DNA of 45,038 nt from contig JAILNY010000085.1 in the NCBI GenBank assembly GCA_024691105.1, positions 1 to 45,038 of the forward strand. Reading direction: 5' to 3'. This document shows, piece after piece, positions 9,666 through 15,869 of this stretch. Within the stretch, counting starts at the first letter, position 1. Each line of letters begins with the position of its first letter. The notes under the pieces are model-generated. The model worked only from the letters and a program-made list of their open reading frames with translations, did not search any database and was not told the origin of the DNA. A program made the position numbers and the translations under genes. Source of the stretch: Treponema sp. GTDB taxonomy: Bacteria > Spirochaetota > Spirochaetia > Treponematales > Treponemataceae.

Positions 9666-9887
9666 ATGATTTTTGATTTTTCTGATGGCGATTTTATTAT
9701 GCCGATGGGCAATCACTTAGGCATGGACTTTGACGGCAACTTGAATATGCGCATGGGAAACAACATGTCCATGGATTTAGACAGCGGAGATATTCACTTA
9801 ACTTCTTCCTGGAAACACGATGATGATAACAATAATAACAGCTCTTCTTTGTTTGGTGGAAATGGACTTTTTGATGATGAATTTTAG
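9666..9887 (+). CDS. Small acidic Met/Asn/Asp-rich repeat protein, unknown function
   Basis: The 73-residue product starts 7 nt after AAGGAGG (9652-9658). It contains two copies of a pattern MxMGNxxxMDxDxG (MPMGNHLGMDFDG and MRMGNNMSMDLDSG), then HDDDNNNNSSS and a Gly/Phe tail FGGNGLFDDEF. It has no signal peptide, membrane segment or cysteine. The Asp/Asn repeats could bind metal ions or form a short beta-solenoid; both ideas are speculative and I do not recognise the family. It follows the mini-peptide and precedes the MNT gene by 37 nt. Confidence 0.55.
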   Translation: MIFDFSDGDFIMPMGNHLGMDFDGNLNMRMGNNMSMDLDSGDIHLTSSWKHDDDNNNNSSSLFGGNGLFDDEF

Positions 9888-9924
9888 GATGAAGAATTTT
9901 ACAAAATAGTGTAGAATAACAGTT

Positions 9925-10215
9925 ATGCTAGGTGTTGAATCAATAAAAAATAAATTAAATCCTGTCTTCTCGAATTATAATATCAATTCAGCGATTTTGT
10001 TTGGATCTTATGCGAAAGGAACTTCAACAGAAAAAAGCGATATTGATTTAATGGTTGATAGTAAATTGCGTGGTCTTAGTTTTTTTGCTCTGATTGAGGA
10101 TATTAGAGAAGCTTTAGATCAAAAAGAAGTTGATGTTTTTGATGTAACACATATAGATTCTGGTTCAAAAGTCCAAGAAGAAATAACTTCAACAGGAGTT
10201 AAAATTTATGGATAA
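9925..10215 (+). CDS. MNT-type nucleotidyltransferase (MntA-like antitoxin), orphan
   Basis: The 96-residue protein has the minimal nucleotidyltransferase signature GSYAKGTSTEKSDIDLMVD, with the GS motif, the DxD pair and a third Asp in KEVDVFD. Length and motif match MntA antitoxins, which AMPylate a HEPN ribonuclease encoded immediately downstream. Here the next frame starts with the usual overlap (ATGGATAA at 10208) but ends after seven codons, so the partner is missing. A TAGAAT box at 9912-9917 puts the expected first base next to the ATG, and there is no Shine-Dalgarno site. It may still be active on another HEPN protein elsewhere in the genome. Confidence 0.8.
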   Translation: MLGVESIKNKLNPVFSNYNINSAILFGSYAKGTSTEKSDIDLMVDSKLRGLSFFALIEDIREALDQKEVDVFDVTHIDSGSKVQEEITSTGVKIYG

Positions 10216-10231
10216 TGAAACACTCAAATAA
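10208..10231 (+). pseudogene. Seven-codon remnant where a HEPN toxin gene would start
   Basis: ATG at 10208 overlaps the MNT stop codon, the standard arrangement of MNT-HEPN pairs, but the frame reads MDNETLK and stops at 10229-10231. The -35 box of the next small-RNA unit begins 2 nt later (10233). The simplest reading is deletion of the toxin gene at this junction; a chance ORF cannot be excluded. Confidence 0.4.
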
Positions 10232-10232
10232 C

Positions 10233-10260
10233 TTGACTTTTGATTAGATTATGTTATATT
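10233..10260 (+). promoter_or_regulatory. Promoter of the putative antitoxin RNA
   Basis: TTGACT (10233-10238) and TATATT (10255-10260) are 16 nt apart on the plus strand, predicting transcription from about 10267 toward the shared terminator hairpin. Confidence 0.55.
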
Positions 10261-10266
10261 AAAAGG

Positions 10267-10353
10267 TAAAGGAACACCGCAGCTGTGGTTGTCTCCTTGT
10301 GGCTGTTTTAATAGCCTACTCAGTCTTGACCACTTGGGTAGGCTATATTTTTT
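10267..10353 (+). ncRNA. Putative antitoxin small RNA of a type I-like toxin-antitoxin cassette
   Basis: Transcription from the promoter at 10233-10260 would give an RNA of about 87 nt. It has a 5' stem-loop (ACCGC-AGCU-GUGGU, 10276-10289), a GGUUGUCUCCU segment and a 3' intrinsic terminator (hairpin 10311-10346, then a T-run). The RNA is antisense to the last codons of the 41-residue peptide gene on the minus strand. Its GUCUCC can also pair with that mRNA's ribosome binding site GGGAGAC. No open frame of note lies inside it. Confidence 0.55.
10311..10353. terminator. Shared hairpin terminator between toxin and antitoxin RNA
   Basis: ATAGCCTACTCA (10311-10322) pairs with TGGGTAGGCTAT (10335-10346) over 12 bp including one wobble, with a 12-nt loop. 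A T-run follows on the plus strand. The left arm overlaps the stop codon of the minus-strand peptide gene. Termination on the minus strand is less clear because no U-run follows. Confidence 0.7.
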
Positions 10354-10445
10354 GCTTCTTCTTTATTTTTGAGTGAAGAGAGCAACGCACATACAATGAG
10401 TTCCAAAATTGCAATGATTAGCATTGCTTTTTTGTAGTTCGTCAT
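10320..10445 (-). CDS. Small hydrophobic peptide (41 aa), putative type I toxin (holin-like/TxpA-like)
   Basis: The frame starts at ATG 10445, 9 nt after AGGGAGAC (10455-10462 on the plus strand). MTNYKKAMLIIAILELIVCALLSSLKNKEEAKN shows a short basic N-terminus, one membrane helix (residues 8-25) and a charged tail, the build of Fst, TxpA and holin-like type I toxins. It is preceded by its own promoter and a 5' hairpin and faces a small RNA gene. The ribosome binding site can pair with GUCUCC just upstream in the same leader, so translation may be self-occluded. Toxicity is inferred, not shown. Confidence 0.65.
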   Translation of the reverse strand: MTNYKKAMLIIAILELIVCALLSSLKNKEEAKNIAYPSGQD

Positions 10446-10492
10446 ATTGCGCAAGTCTCCCTAGCGTTAAGATTAGGAGACAACCCACCTTG

Positions 10493-10508
10493 CTTTGGTG
10501 TTCCAAAG
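10493..10508 (-). other. 5'-terminal stem-loop of the toxin mRNA
   Basis: CTTTGG-AACA-CCAAAG is a perfect 6-bp hairpin beginning at the predicted first transcribed base (10507/10508). Such 5' hairpins stabilise toxin mRNAs in known type I systems. Confidence 0.55.
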
Positions 10509-10513
10509 ATTAA

Positions 10514-10542
10514 ATATTACTTAATATTTATATACTAGTCAA
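10514..10542 (-). promoter_or_regulatory. Promoter of the toxin mRNA
   Basis: On the minus strand TTGACT (10537-10542) and TAATAT (10514-10519) are 17 nt apart. The leader to the ATG is about 62 nt, unusually long for this window. Confidence 0.65.
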
Positions 10543-10609
10543 TATTTTAGTATTAGTTGTAAAATTTTTTCTTTGCAGATTTATTCAAAAAACACCATTC
10601 CTCACATCC

Positions 10610-10638
10610 TTGACAAATCTTATAATTTTCACCATTAT
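10610..10638 (+). promoter_or_regulatory. Promoter of the leuA attenuator transcript
   Basis: A perfect TTGACA (10610-10615) is followed after 17 nt by CATTAT (10633-10638), predicting transcription from 10645, the A of the leader peptide ATG. A perfect TATAAT at 10621-10626 is an alternative -10 without a good -35; it would give a leader of about 12 nt. Confidence 0.6.
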
Positions 10639-10644
10639 ATTGGC

Positions 10645-10704
10645 ATGACTTATTTAACAACACTACTACTTCTACTAAACGACTCATGTTTTGCCAAAGT
10701 TTGA
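10645..10704 (+). CDS. leuL: Leucine leader peptide (19 aa) of the leuA attenuator
   Basis: The frame MTYLTTLLLLLNDSCFAKV has five consecutive Leu codons (CTA CTA CTT CTA CTA, 10663-10677) plus one TTA, in front of a 2-isopropylmalate synthase gene. An intrinsic terminator lies 37 nt after its stop. Ribosome stalling at these codons when leucyl-tRNA is scarce should expose 10691-10699, which can pair with the terminator. The A of the ATG is the predicted transcription start, so the peptide may be read from a leaderless mRNA; no Shine-Dalgarno site is visible. Confidence 0.85.
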   Translation: MTYLTTLLLLLNDSCFAKV

Positions 10705-10760
10705 TGGTGCTGTTAGAGTTATATTCTAATTAACAAATTACAGGACTGTTGCTTTGGCGG
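10691..10760 (+). promoter_or_regulatory. Antiterminator pairing of the leucine attenuator
   Basis: TTGCCAAAG inside the leader peptide gene (10691-10699) can pair over 9 positions (two wobble) with CTTTGGCGG (10752-10760), which is the loop and right arm base of the terminator. The two structures are mutually exclusive. Confidence 0.65.
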
Positions 10761-10772
10761 CAGTCCTTTTTT
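10742..10772 (+). terminator. Attenuator terminator upstream of leuA
   Basis: AGGACTGTTGC (10742-10752) pairs with GCGGCAGTCCT (10757-10767) over 11 bp (two wobble), loop TTTG, followed by six T. It lies between the leader peptide and leuA, with no gene ending before it that needs a terminator. Confidence 0.85.
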
Positions 10773-10830
10773 ATTTTCAGCTGGAATACGAAAAAGTTTT
10801 AAGTTGAAAAAATTAGAACTGCCGGCGATT

Positions 10831-10886
10831 CGCGTTAAAAGGCGACCGATTCCAAAAGGCGCATATTAATGCGCGTTAAATGGCGA
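10831..10886. repeat. GCGC-rich direct repeat and palindrome in the leuA leader
   Basis: CGCGTTAAAAGGCGA (10831-10845) recurs with one change at 10872-10886. Between them lies a perfect hairpin GCGCAT-ATTA-ATGCGC (10859-10874). The 178 nt from the attenuator to leuA hold nothing else recognisable apart from GGAGGA before the start. Confidence 0.6.
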
Positions 10887-10950
10887 GGATGCTGAATGAC
10901 GCGGGCAATAAAGCGGCAATTTTGTAGTTAAAAAGAGTGGAGGATTTTAT

Positions 10951-12636
10951 ATGAAAGTTAACGGAAAGTACAAACCATTTGAAGCTGTTCCAATCAAAAA
11001 CAGAACATGGCCTGACAACAAGATTACAAAGGCACCAATCTGGTGTTCGGTTGATCTTCGCGACGGAAACCAGGCCCTCATTAACCCAATGACTGTTGAA
11101 CAGAAACTTGAGTTCTTTGATATCCTTGTAAAAATCGGCTTTAAAGAAATTGAAGTTGGTTTTCCTTCTGCGTCTGATACAGAATTTAATTTTATGCGCC
11201 GCTTGATTGAAGAAAATCATGTTCCCGAAGATGTTACTCTCCAGGTTCTCTGTCAGGCTCGCGAACATTTGATTAAACGTACTTTTGAAAGCTTAAAGGG
11301 TTGTAAAAAGGCAATCTTCCATTTGTACAATTCAACAAGCCCGGCACAGAGAAAATATACTTTTAATAAATCAAAAGACGAAATCAAGCAGATTGCAATT
11401 GATGGAATTAACTGCGTAAAAAGTTGTCTTTCGATGAGCGAAGGAACTGACATTCGCCTTGAATACAGTCCTGAAAGTTTTTCTACTACAGAAATTGATT
11501 ACGCTCTTGAAGTATGTCAGGCTGTTGTAGAAGCATGGGGAGATGCTGCTGATGAAAATCACAAGATAATTTTAAATCTTCCTACAACTGTTGAATGTGC
11601 ATTGCCAAATCAGTTTGCAGATCAGATTGAATATTTCTGCCAGCACATTCCAAACCGCGATAAGCTGATAATTTCACTTCACAATCATAACGACCGTGGC
11701 GAAGGAGTTGCTCAGTGTGAGCTGGGTCTTTTAGCCGGTGCTGATCGTGTAGAAGGCTGTCTTTTTGGAAACGGCGAGCGAACAGGAAACCTTGATATCG
11801 TTACTGTCGGAATGAATATGTATACTCAGGGTGTTGATCCTGAACTTGACTTTACTGATATGCCTTCTCTTGTAGAAGCATATACACGCTTAACCGGAAT
11901 GACAATTCATCCGCGTACTCCATATTCTGGTGAACTTGTATTTACAGCCTTCAGCGGAAGTCATCAGGATGCAATCCGCAAGGGAATGGCTGCCCGCGTC
12001 AACATGGACGAAAACGCTTACTGGGATGTTCCGTATCTTACCTTTGATCCGCATGATATCGGTCGTCAGTACGAAGGAATTATCCGAATCAACAGCCAGA
12101 GCGGTAAGGGTGGAGCAGCCTACGTTCTTGAGCAGGACTTTGGCATTTGTGCTCCAAAGGCAATGCATCCTGCAATCGGTGCCGTTGTTCAAAAGAAGGC
12201 AGATACCTTGCAGCGCGAGCTTAAGCCGCAGGAAGTTTACGATGTCTTTGCAGAAAAATGGCTTTTGACAAAATCGCCTCTTAATATCTTAGAGCTTTCT
12301 GAGCGCCATATCGAAGGCGAGCGTGGATCAGAGGATAATGAACAGGTTGCAGGAATGGCAACTGTTGAATGGGAAGGAAAGCAGTACGCAATTGCAGCTC
12401 AGGGAAATGGTCCTCTTGATGCCTTTGTTACAGCATTAAAGCAGACTCCAGCTCCTAAGTTCAACATTACAACGTTCCATGAACACTCAATCGGCGAAGG
12501 TTCAAATACTAAGGCCATTGCTTATGTTCAGATTACAAAAGAAAACGGAGACCAGGTATGGGGCGTTGGAAAGAGTTCTAACGTAGGCCGTGCTGGTATT
12601 GCCGCTGTTGTAAGTGCCCTTAACTTTCACGCTTAA
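10951..12636 (+). CDS. leuA: 2-Isopropylmalate synthase, first step of leucine biosynthesis
   Basis: The 561-residue enzyme condenses acetyl-CoA with 2-oxoisovalerate. The start of the TIM-barrel domain has DLRDGNQAL (35-43), metal ligands are seen in HNHNDRGEG (from 244), and GNGERTGNLD follows. The C-terminal third contains a LeuA regulatory domain (EHSIGEGSNTKAIAYVQI) that normally binds leucine. Length and N-terminus fit the long LeuA2-type enzymes. GGAGGA is 6 nt before the ATG. It stands alone, with no leuB, leuC or leuD nearby. Expression is probably controlled by the leucine attenuator upstream, in addition to feedback inhibition. Confidence 0.95.
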   Translation: MKVNGKYKPFEAVPIKNRTWPDNKITKAPIWCSVDLRDGNQALINPMTVEQKLEFFDILVKIGFKEIEVGFPSASDTEFNFMRRLIEENHVPEDVTLQVLCQAREHLIKRTFESLKGCKKAIFHLYNSTSPAQRKYTFNKSKDEIKQIAIDGINCVKSCLSMSEGTDIRLEYSPESFSTTEIDYALEVCQAVVEAWGDAADENHKIILNLPTTVECALPNQFADQIEYFCQHIPNRDKLIISLHNHNDRGEGVAQCELGLLAGADRVEGCLFGNGERTGNLDIVTVGMNMYTQGVDPELDFTDMPSLVEAYTRLTGMTIHPRTPYSGELVFTAFSGSHQDAIRKGMAARVNMDENAYWDVPYLTFDPHDIGRQYEGIIRINSQSGKGGAAYVLEQDFGICAPKAMHPAIGAVVQKKADTLQRELKPQEVYDVFAEKWLLTKSPLNILELSERHIEGERGSEDNEQVAGMATVEWEGKQYAIAAQGNGPLDAFVTALKQTPAPKFNITTFHEHSIGEGSNTKAIAYVQITKENGDQVWGVGKSSNVGRAGIAAVVSALNFHA

Positions 12637-12657
12637 TTTAAGTAACAGCTAAAAAAA

Positions 12658-12689
12658 AAGTCCCCTGGTACGACGTACTGGGGGAACTT
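12658..12689 (+). terminator. Strong hairpin after leuA
   Basis: AAGTCCCC and GGGGGAACTT flank complementary GTACG/CGTAC, making a long GC-containing stem with small bulges 22 nt after the leuA stop. No clear U-run follows on the plus strand; a run of nine A precedes it, so termination may be better on the opposite strand. Confidence 0.5.
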
Positions 12690-12690
12690 T

Positions 12691-12715
12691 ATAAAAAGGA
12701 GTAGGAGGTTTTTAT
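12691..12715 (+). other. Hairpin presenting a GGAGUAGGAGG loop without a gene behind it
   Basis: ATAAAAA (12691-12697) and TTTTTAT (12709-12715) enclose the loop GGAGTAGGAGG. It resembles a ribosome binding site but no start codon follows closely. Three GGA-type motifs in the loop recall CsrA-binding elements. Confidence 0.4.
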
Positions 12716-12722
12716 AAAACTA

Positions 12723-12751
12723 TTGGTTGTATTTCATCGTTGTGTTATACT
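12723..12751 (+). promoter_or_regulatory. Promoter of the M16-like lipoprotein gene
   Basis: TTGGTT (12723-12728) and TATACT (12746-12751) are 17 nt apart. The region also forms an imperfect palindrome GGTTGT...ACAACC around the -10. Confidence 0.5.
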
Positions 12752-12785
12752 ATAACAACCATTTAACTTCTTACAGGTTACAAAA

Positions 12786-14162
12786 GTGAAAAAAAATTTT
12801 ATAAAAAATTTTGTTTTTTTTATAATTCTTCCTTCGTTTTTAATAATTTTCTCGTCCTGCGCAACAAATTCGAATGCCGGTTCTCAGGCTAGAGTTTCAG
12901 GAACAAAAATTCAGGCTGCTGCTCAAACTTTAGAACAGGACCAGTTTTATATAATTAACCGCGATTCATTTACCGAGCGCAAGCTTTCTAACGGGATTCC
13001 TGTAATAATTAAAAAGTCTTTCAATCAAAAAAACTGTGTGGTCCGTCTTGTGTTTGACCGCACTCCAACTTTTTCTGGGCTTAAAAACTCCGGCGTTGAA
13101 CAGGTTACTCTTGAGCTTTTAAAAGCCGGAACAAAAACATACAGTCCGCTTTACATTTCTTCACTTGAATATACTGATGCAACAAAATTCAGCGGCCGCG
13201 TTCATTGTGATTATTTAGAATTCGAGATGAAAACTGTCAGAGAAAAAGCGCCTGATATGGCATCTCTTTTGGCTCAGATGCTTAAAGCTCCGCTTTTGAA
13301 TGAAGAGGATTTTAAAGAGATTCTCGCATTTAAGAAAGCAGAACTTCAAAAAAGTGATGAAGGAAAAAATCTTCTGGAAAAGATTTACCGTGATTTAAAT
13401 TCGATTGATTCTTATTATGACATTCCTTTTATGACAGAAGAGAGTCAGATTAAATATTCTGATGTCGTTTCGTGTCACAGGGAATTGGTTAATGCCTCGC
13501 GTATAAAAATTCTTGCAAGTGGAAATTTTACTGACGAAGATATTGCAGCCTTGATAGATTCACTCAATAAAAATTTTTCTGACATCAGAGCTGCTAAATT
13601 TTCAAAAAAAACATCAGGCGTAAAAAAATTCCCTATGGACGAGCTGAAAAAATTGCGCGCTGCAAGTGATGAAGAAAACCGTAATGCGGCAATCGGAGTT
13701 TTTACTATTCCTGATATTGCAGGTGACCAGTATCTTTCTTATGGCCTTATGTCGCTTTATCTTGATGATATGCTTTACAGTCAGCTTAAAGAAAAATACA
13801 GTTTTGCAGGTGATGCAGGAAGCGGAATTGTTCGGGCAAAGCCGGCTTTTGGAACGATTTGTATTTACGATATTTCGCCAAAAAAAGATGTTAAGCCTCT
13901 TGTAAAAGATTATATTGCTCAGAATATGCAGACTGAACAGATTAATAAAAAACTTGAACAGTACAAGCGCATTTATACGTCGGTTATTCAGTCTTGTGAA
14001 TTTTCTGCGTCAAAGTCTGTTGAGCAGATGACTTTAAGTCTTGTTTATTCCGGGGATGCAAAATCTTATATTTCTAAGCCTTTTAAAATAAGTAAGCTTA
14101 CTGCAGAAGATGTAAAAGCGGCGTTTGATTCTACTGTTGCTGCGGGAATCTGCTGGTACTAA
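12786..14162 (+). CDS. M16 peptidase-like lipoprotein lacking the zinc site
   Basis: The 458-residue product starts at GTG and has a lipoprotein signal with lipobox FSSC, so it should be anchored to a membrane. The body resembles one half of an M16 (insulinase/processing-protease) protein: RKLSNGIPVIIKK, then GVEQVTLELLKAGT where active enzymes have the HxxEH zinc site, and later the LVNASRIKILASGNF segment typical of the fold. His residues of the motif are absent (GVEQVTLE), so it is probably non-catalytic, as in the partner subunits of M16 heterodimers. No active M16 gene is adjacent; its own promoter suggests a stand-alone gene. Confidence 0.7.
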   Translation: MKKNFIKNFVFFIILPSFLIIFSSCATNSNAGSQARVSGTKIQAAAQTLEQDQFYIINRDSFTERKLSNGIPVIIKKSFNQKNCVVRLVFDRTPTFSGLKNSGVEQVTLELLKAGTKTYSPLYISSLEYTDATKFSGRVHCDYLEFEMKTVREKAPDMASLLAQMLKAPLLNEEDFKEILAFKKAELQKSDEGKNLLEKIYRDLNSIDSYYDIPFMTEESQIKYSDVVSCHRELVNASRIKILASGNFTDEDIAALIDSLNKNFSDIRAAKFSKKTSGVKKFPMDELKKLRAASDEENRNAAIGVFTIPDIAGDQYLSYGLMSLYLDDMLYSQLKEKYSFAGDAGSGIVRAKPAFGTICIYDISPKKDVKPLVKDYIAQNMQTEQINKKLEQYKRIYTSVIQSCEFSASKSVEQMTLSLVYSGDAKSYISKPFKISKLTAEDVKAAFDSTVAAGICWY

Positions 14163-14215
14163 AAACGCGCCGTGATGGAATCATGTCGTTTGACAAAAAA
14201 ACTAAAAATGTCATA

Positions 14216-14244
14216 TTGACCAAAAGAATTAAATAGCATATTAT
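14216..14244 (+). promoter_or_regulatory. Promoter of the carboxyltransferase gene
   Basis: TTGACC (14216-14221) and TATTAT (14239-14244) are 17 nt apart, about 55 nt before the preferred ATG. A second TTGACA lies at 14190 without a good partner. Confidence 0.6.
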
Positions 14245-14299
14245 TTTTATAAATATAAATTCTGCCTGCATTTATACGCAGGTGGCTTTTGAGGTTAAG

Positions 14300-15790
14300 A
14301 TGGCATACAATATCGAAAAACAGCATGAAAAAGGAAAACTTCATGCTATCGAAAGAATCAATGCATTGTGCGATAAAGATTCTTTTATGGAGATTTATTC
14401 TGGTGTCCGCCACAACTGTACAAGCTTTGGAATGGATAAAAAGGATATTCCTTACGACGGTGTAATTACCGGTTTTGGAAAAATCAACGGAAAAAAAGTT
14501 GCAGTTTATGCACAGGATTTTACAGTTCAGGGTGGATCCCTTGGACTTATGCATGGTGAAAAAATTGCAGAACTTATTGATAAAGCAATTGAGTTCCGCT
14601 GTCCTGTTATCGGAATTAACGACTCAGGTGGAGCACGTATTCAGGAAGGCGTTGACGCTCTCTGTGGTTACGGAGATCTCTTTTATCAGAATGTTCGTGC
14701 TTCTGGAAGCGTTCCACAGATTTCTATTATTGCAGGACCTTGTGCAGGTGGGGCTGTTTATTCACCTGGAATCACAGACTTTATTTTTGCAGTAGATAAA
14801 ATTTCTCAGCTTTTTATTACAGGCCCAAAGGTTGTAAAATCTGTAATGTTCATGGATATCAGCGCAGAAGATTTGGGCGGTGCTTCAATTCACGCAAAAA
14901 AATCTGGCGTTGCTCACTTTAAGTGCGATTCTGAAAAAGACTGCTATGAACAGGTAAGAAAACTTTTGGACTACATTCCTCACTATTATGGTGAAGAACT
15001 TGTTAAAAATGAAAAGTTCAAATTTGATGCACATAAAAAAGAAAAACACATCGCTCAGGTTCTTCCAGAAAACCCACGTCAGGGTTACGATATCCGCGAA
15101 GTAATCAACAGCGTTACAGATGATGACAGCTTCTTTGAAACATCAAAAGAATTTGCAATCAACTGTGTAACAGGTTTTGCAAAAATCGAAGGCCGCTCTG
15201 TTGGTATCGTTGCAAATAACCCGGCTGGTGTCGGTGGTGTTCTTGACTGCGATGCATCTGATAAGATTGCACGTTTTGTTCGTTACTGCGATGCATTCAA
15301 TATTCCACTTGTAACATTTGTTGATGTACCGGGATTTATTCCAGGTCCACAGGAAGAGCAGAAGGGTATTATCCGCCATGGTGCAAAAGTAATTTATGCA
15401 TACAGCGAAGCATCTGTTCCAAAGATTACGGTAATTACACGTAAGGCTTACGGTGGTGCTTACATTGCAATGTGTTCTAAACATCTTGGTGCTGACTTTG
15501 TATACGCATGGCCTGCATCAGAAATTGCAGTAATGGGTGCTGAAGGCGCAATCGGTATTTTATACGCAAAAGAATTGAACGATCCGACAAAAGCTGCCGA
15601 AGTTGCTGCAAAGTCAGAAGAATACAAAAAAGAAATTATGACTCCAAAAATTGCCGCTCAGCGCGGTTATGTTTCTGAAGTTATTAATCCTGAAGACACT
15701 CGTAAGAGAGTTGCAGATAGTCTGGAATATCTCCTTTCTAAATCTGCTATGGATAAACCGCTTAAAAAGCACGGAAACATTCCACTTTAA
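14300..15790 (+). CDS. Biotin-dependent acyl-CoA carboxyltransferase / decarboxylase alpha subunit
   Basis: The 496-residue protein is the PccB/MmdA type: two crotonase-like halves with DSGGARIQEG (about residue 108), AGPCAGGAVYSPG, DVPGFIPGPQEE (about 341) and KAYGGAYIAM. These enzymes transfer carboxyl groups between biotin and propionyl-, methylmalonyl- or other acyl-CoA. ATG 14300 is preferred because GAGG lies 6 nt upstream; an in-frame GTG at 14282 has no such site. The N-terminus lacks about 20 residues common in relatives. No biotin carrier or membrane subunit gene is adjacent, so substrate and whether it pumps sodium cannot be read here. Confidence 0.9.
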   Translation: MAYNIEKQHEKGKLHAIERINALCDKDSFMEIYSGVRHNCTSFGMDKKDIPYDGVITGFGKINGKKVAVYAQDFTVQGGSLGLMHGEKIAELIDKAIEFRCPVIGINDSGGARIQEGVDALCGYGDLFYQNVRASGSVPQISIIAGPCAGGAVYSPGITDFIFAVDKISQLFITGPKVVKSVMFMDISAEDLGGASIHAKKSGVAHFKCDSEKDCYEQVRKLLDYIPHYYGEELVKNEKFKFDAHKKEKHIAQVLPENPRQGYDIREVINSVTDDDSFFETSKEFAINCVTGFAKIEGRSVGIVANNPAGVGGVLDCDASDKIARFVRYCDAFNIPLVTFVDVPGFIPGPQEEQKGIIRHGAKVIYAYSEASVPKITVITRKAYGGAYIAMCSKHLGADFVYAWPASEIAVMGAEGAIGILYAKELNDPTKAAEVAAKSEEYKKEIMTPKIAAQRGYVSEVINPEDTRKRVADSLEYLLSKSAMDKPLKKHGNIPL

Positions 15791-15804
15791 TCGAAAAAAT
15801 CTTT

Positions 15805-15832
15805 AGCCAGCGCCGGAATTTTGGCGCTGGTT
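15805..15832 (+). terminator. Hairpin downstream of the carboxyltransferase gene
   Basis: AGCCAGCGCC (15805-15814) pairs with GGCGCTGGTT (15823-15832) over 10 bp with one wobble. No T-run follows directly; it stands just before a second hairpin that has one. Confidence 0.6.
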
Positions 15833-15839
15833 AGGTGAG

Positions 15840-15869
15840 ACGCGGGCTTTTACGGCTCGCGTTTTTTTT
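15840..15869 (+). terminator. Intrinsic terminator between convergent genes
   Basis: ACGCGGGC (15840-15847) pairs with GCTCGCGT (15855-15862) around a short loop, followed by a run of eight T (15862-15869). Its T-run overlaps the stop codon of the minus-strand gene. Confidence 0.8.

Larger units (their letters stand above)
10271..10504. repeat. Interrupted inverted repeat bounding the toxin-antitoxin cassette
   Basis: Two blocks at the left, GGAACACC (10271-10278) and GGTTGTCTCCT (10287-10297), recur exactly as reverse complements at the right, AGGAGACAACC (10475-10485) and GGTGTTCC (10497-10504). Each copy lies at the 5' end of one of the two convergent transcripts, so both RNAs begin with the same sequence module. 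Confidence 0.8.

Noticed and set aside
9572..9887. A single secreted protein split by a frameshift
   Set aside because: The first frame ends in its own stop after a ribosome binding site for the second, and the second frame has an independent ATG at correct spacing; joining them would need a one-base change with no support.
10261..10510. Riboswitch or T-box upstream of leuA
   Set aside because: The structures belong to two facing short transcripts and a peptide gene; the leuA control region starts later, at the TTGACA at 10610, and has a leader peptide instead.
11930..12268. Long reading frames overlapping leuA in another frame and on the opposite strand
   Set aside because: They have no ribosome binding site or recognisable domains, and leuA is intact and conserved over the whole stretch.
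12658..12689. Second attenuator or leader for the M16-like gene
   Set aside because: The hairpin lies upstream of that gene's own promoter (12723-12751) and directly after leuA, so it belongs to the leuA transcript end.
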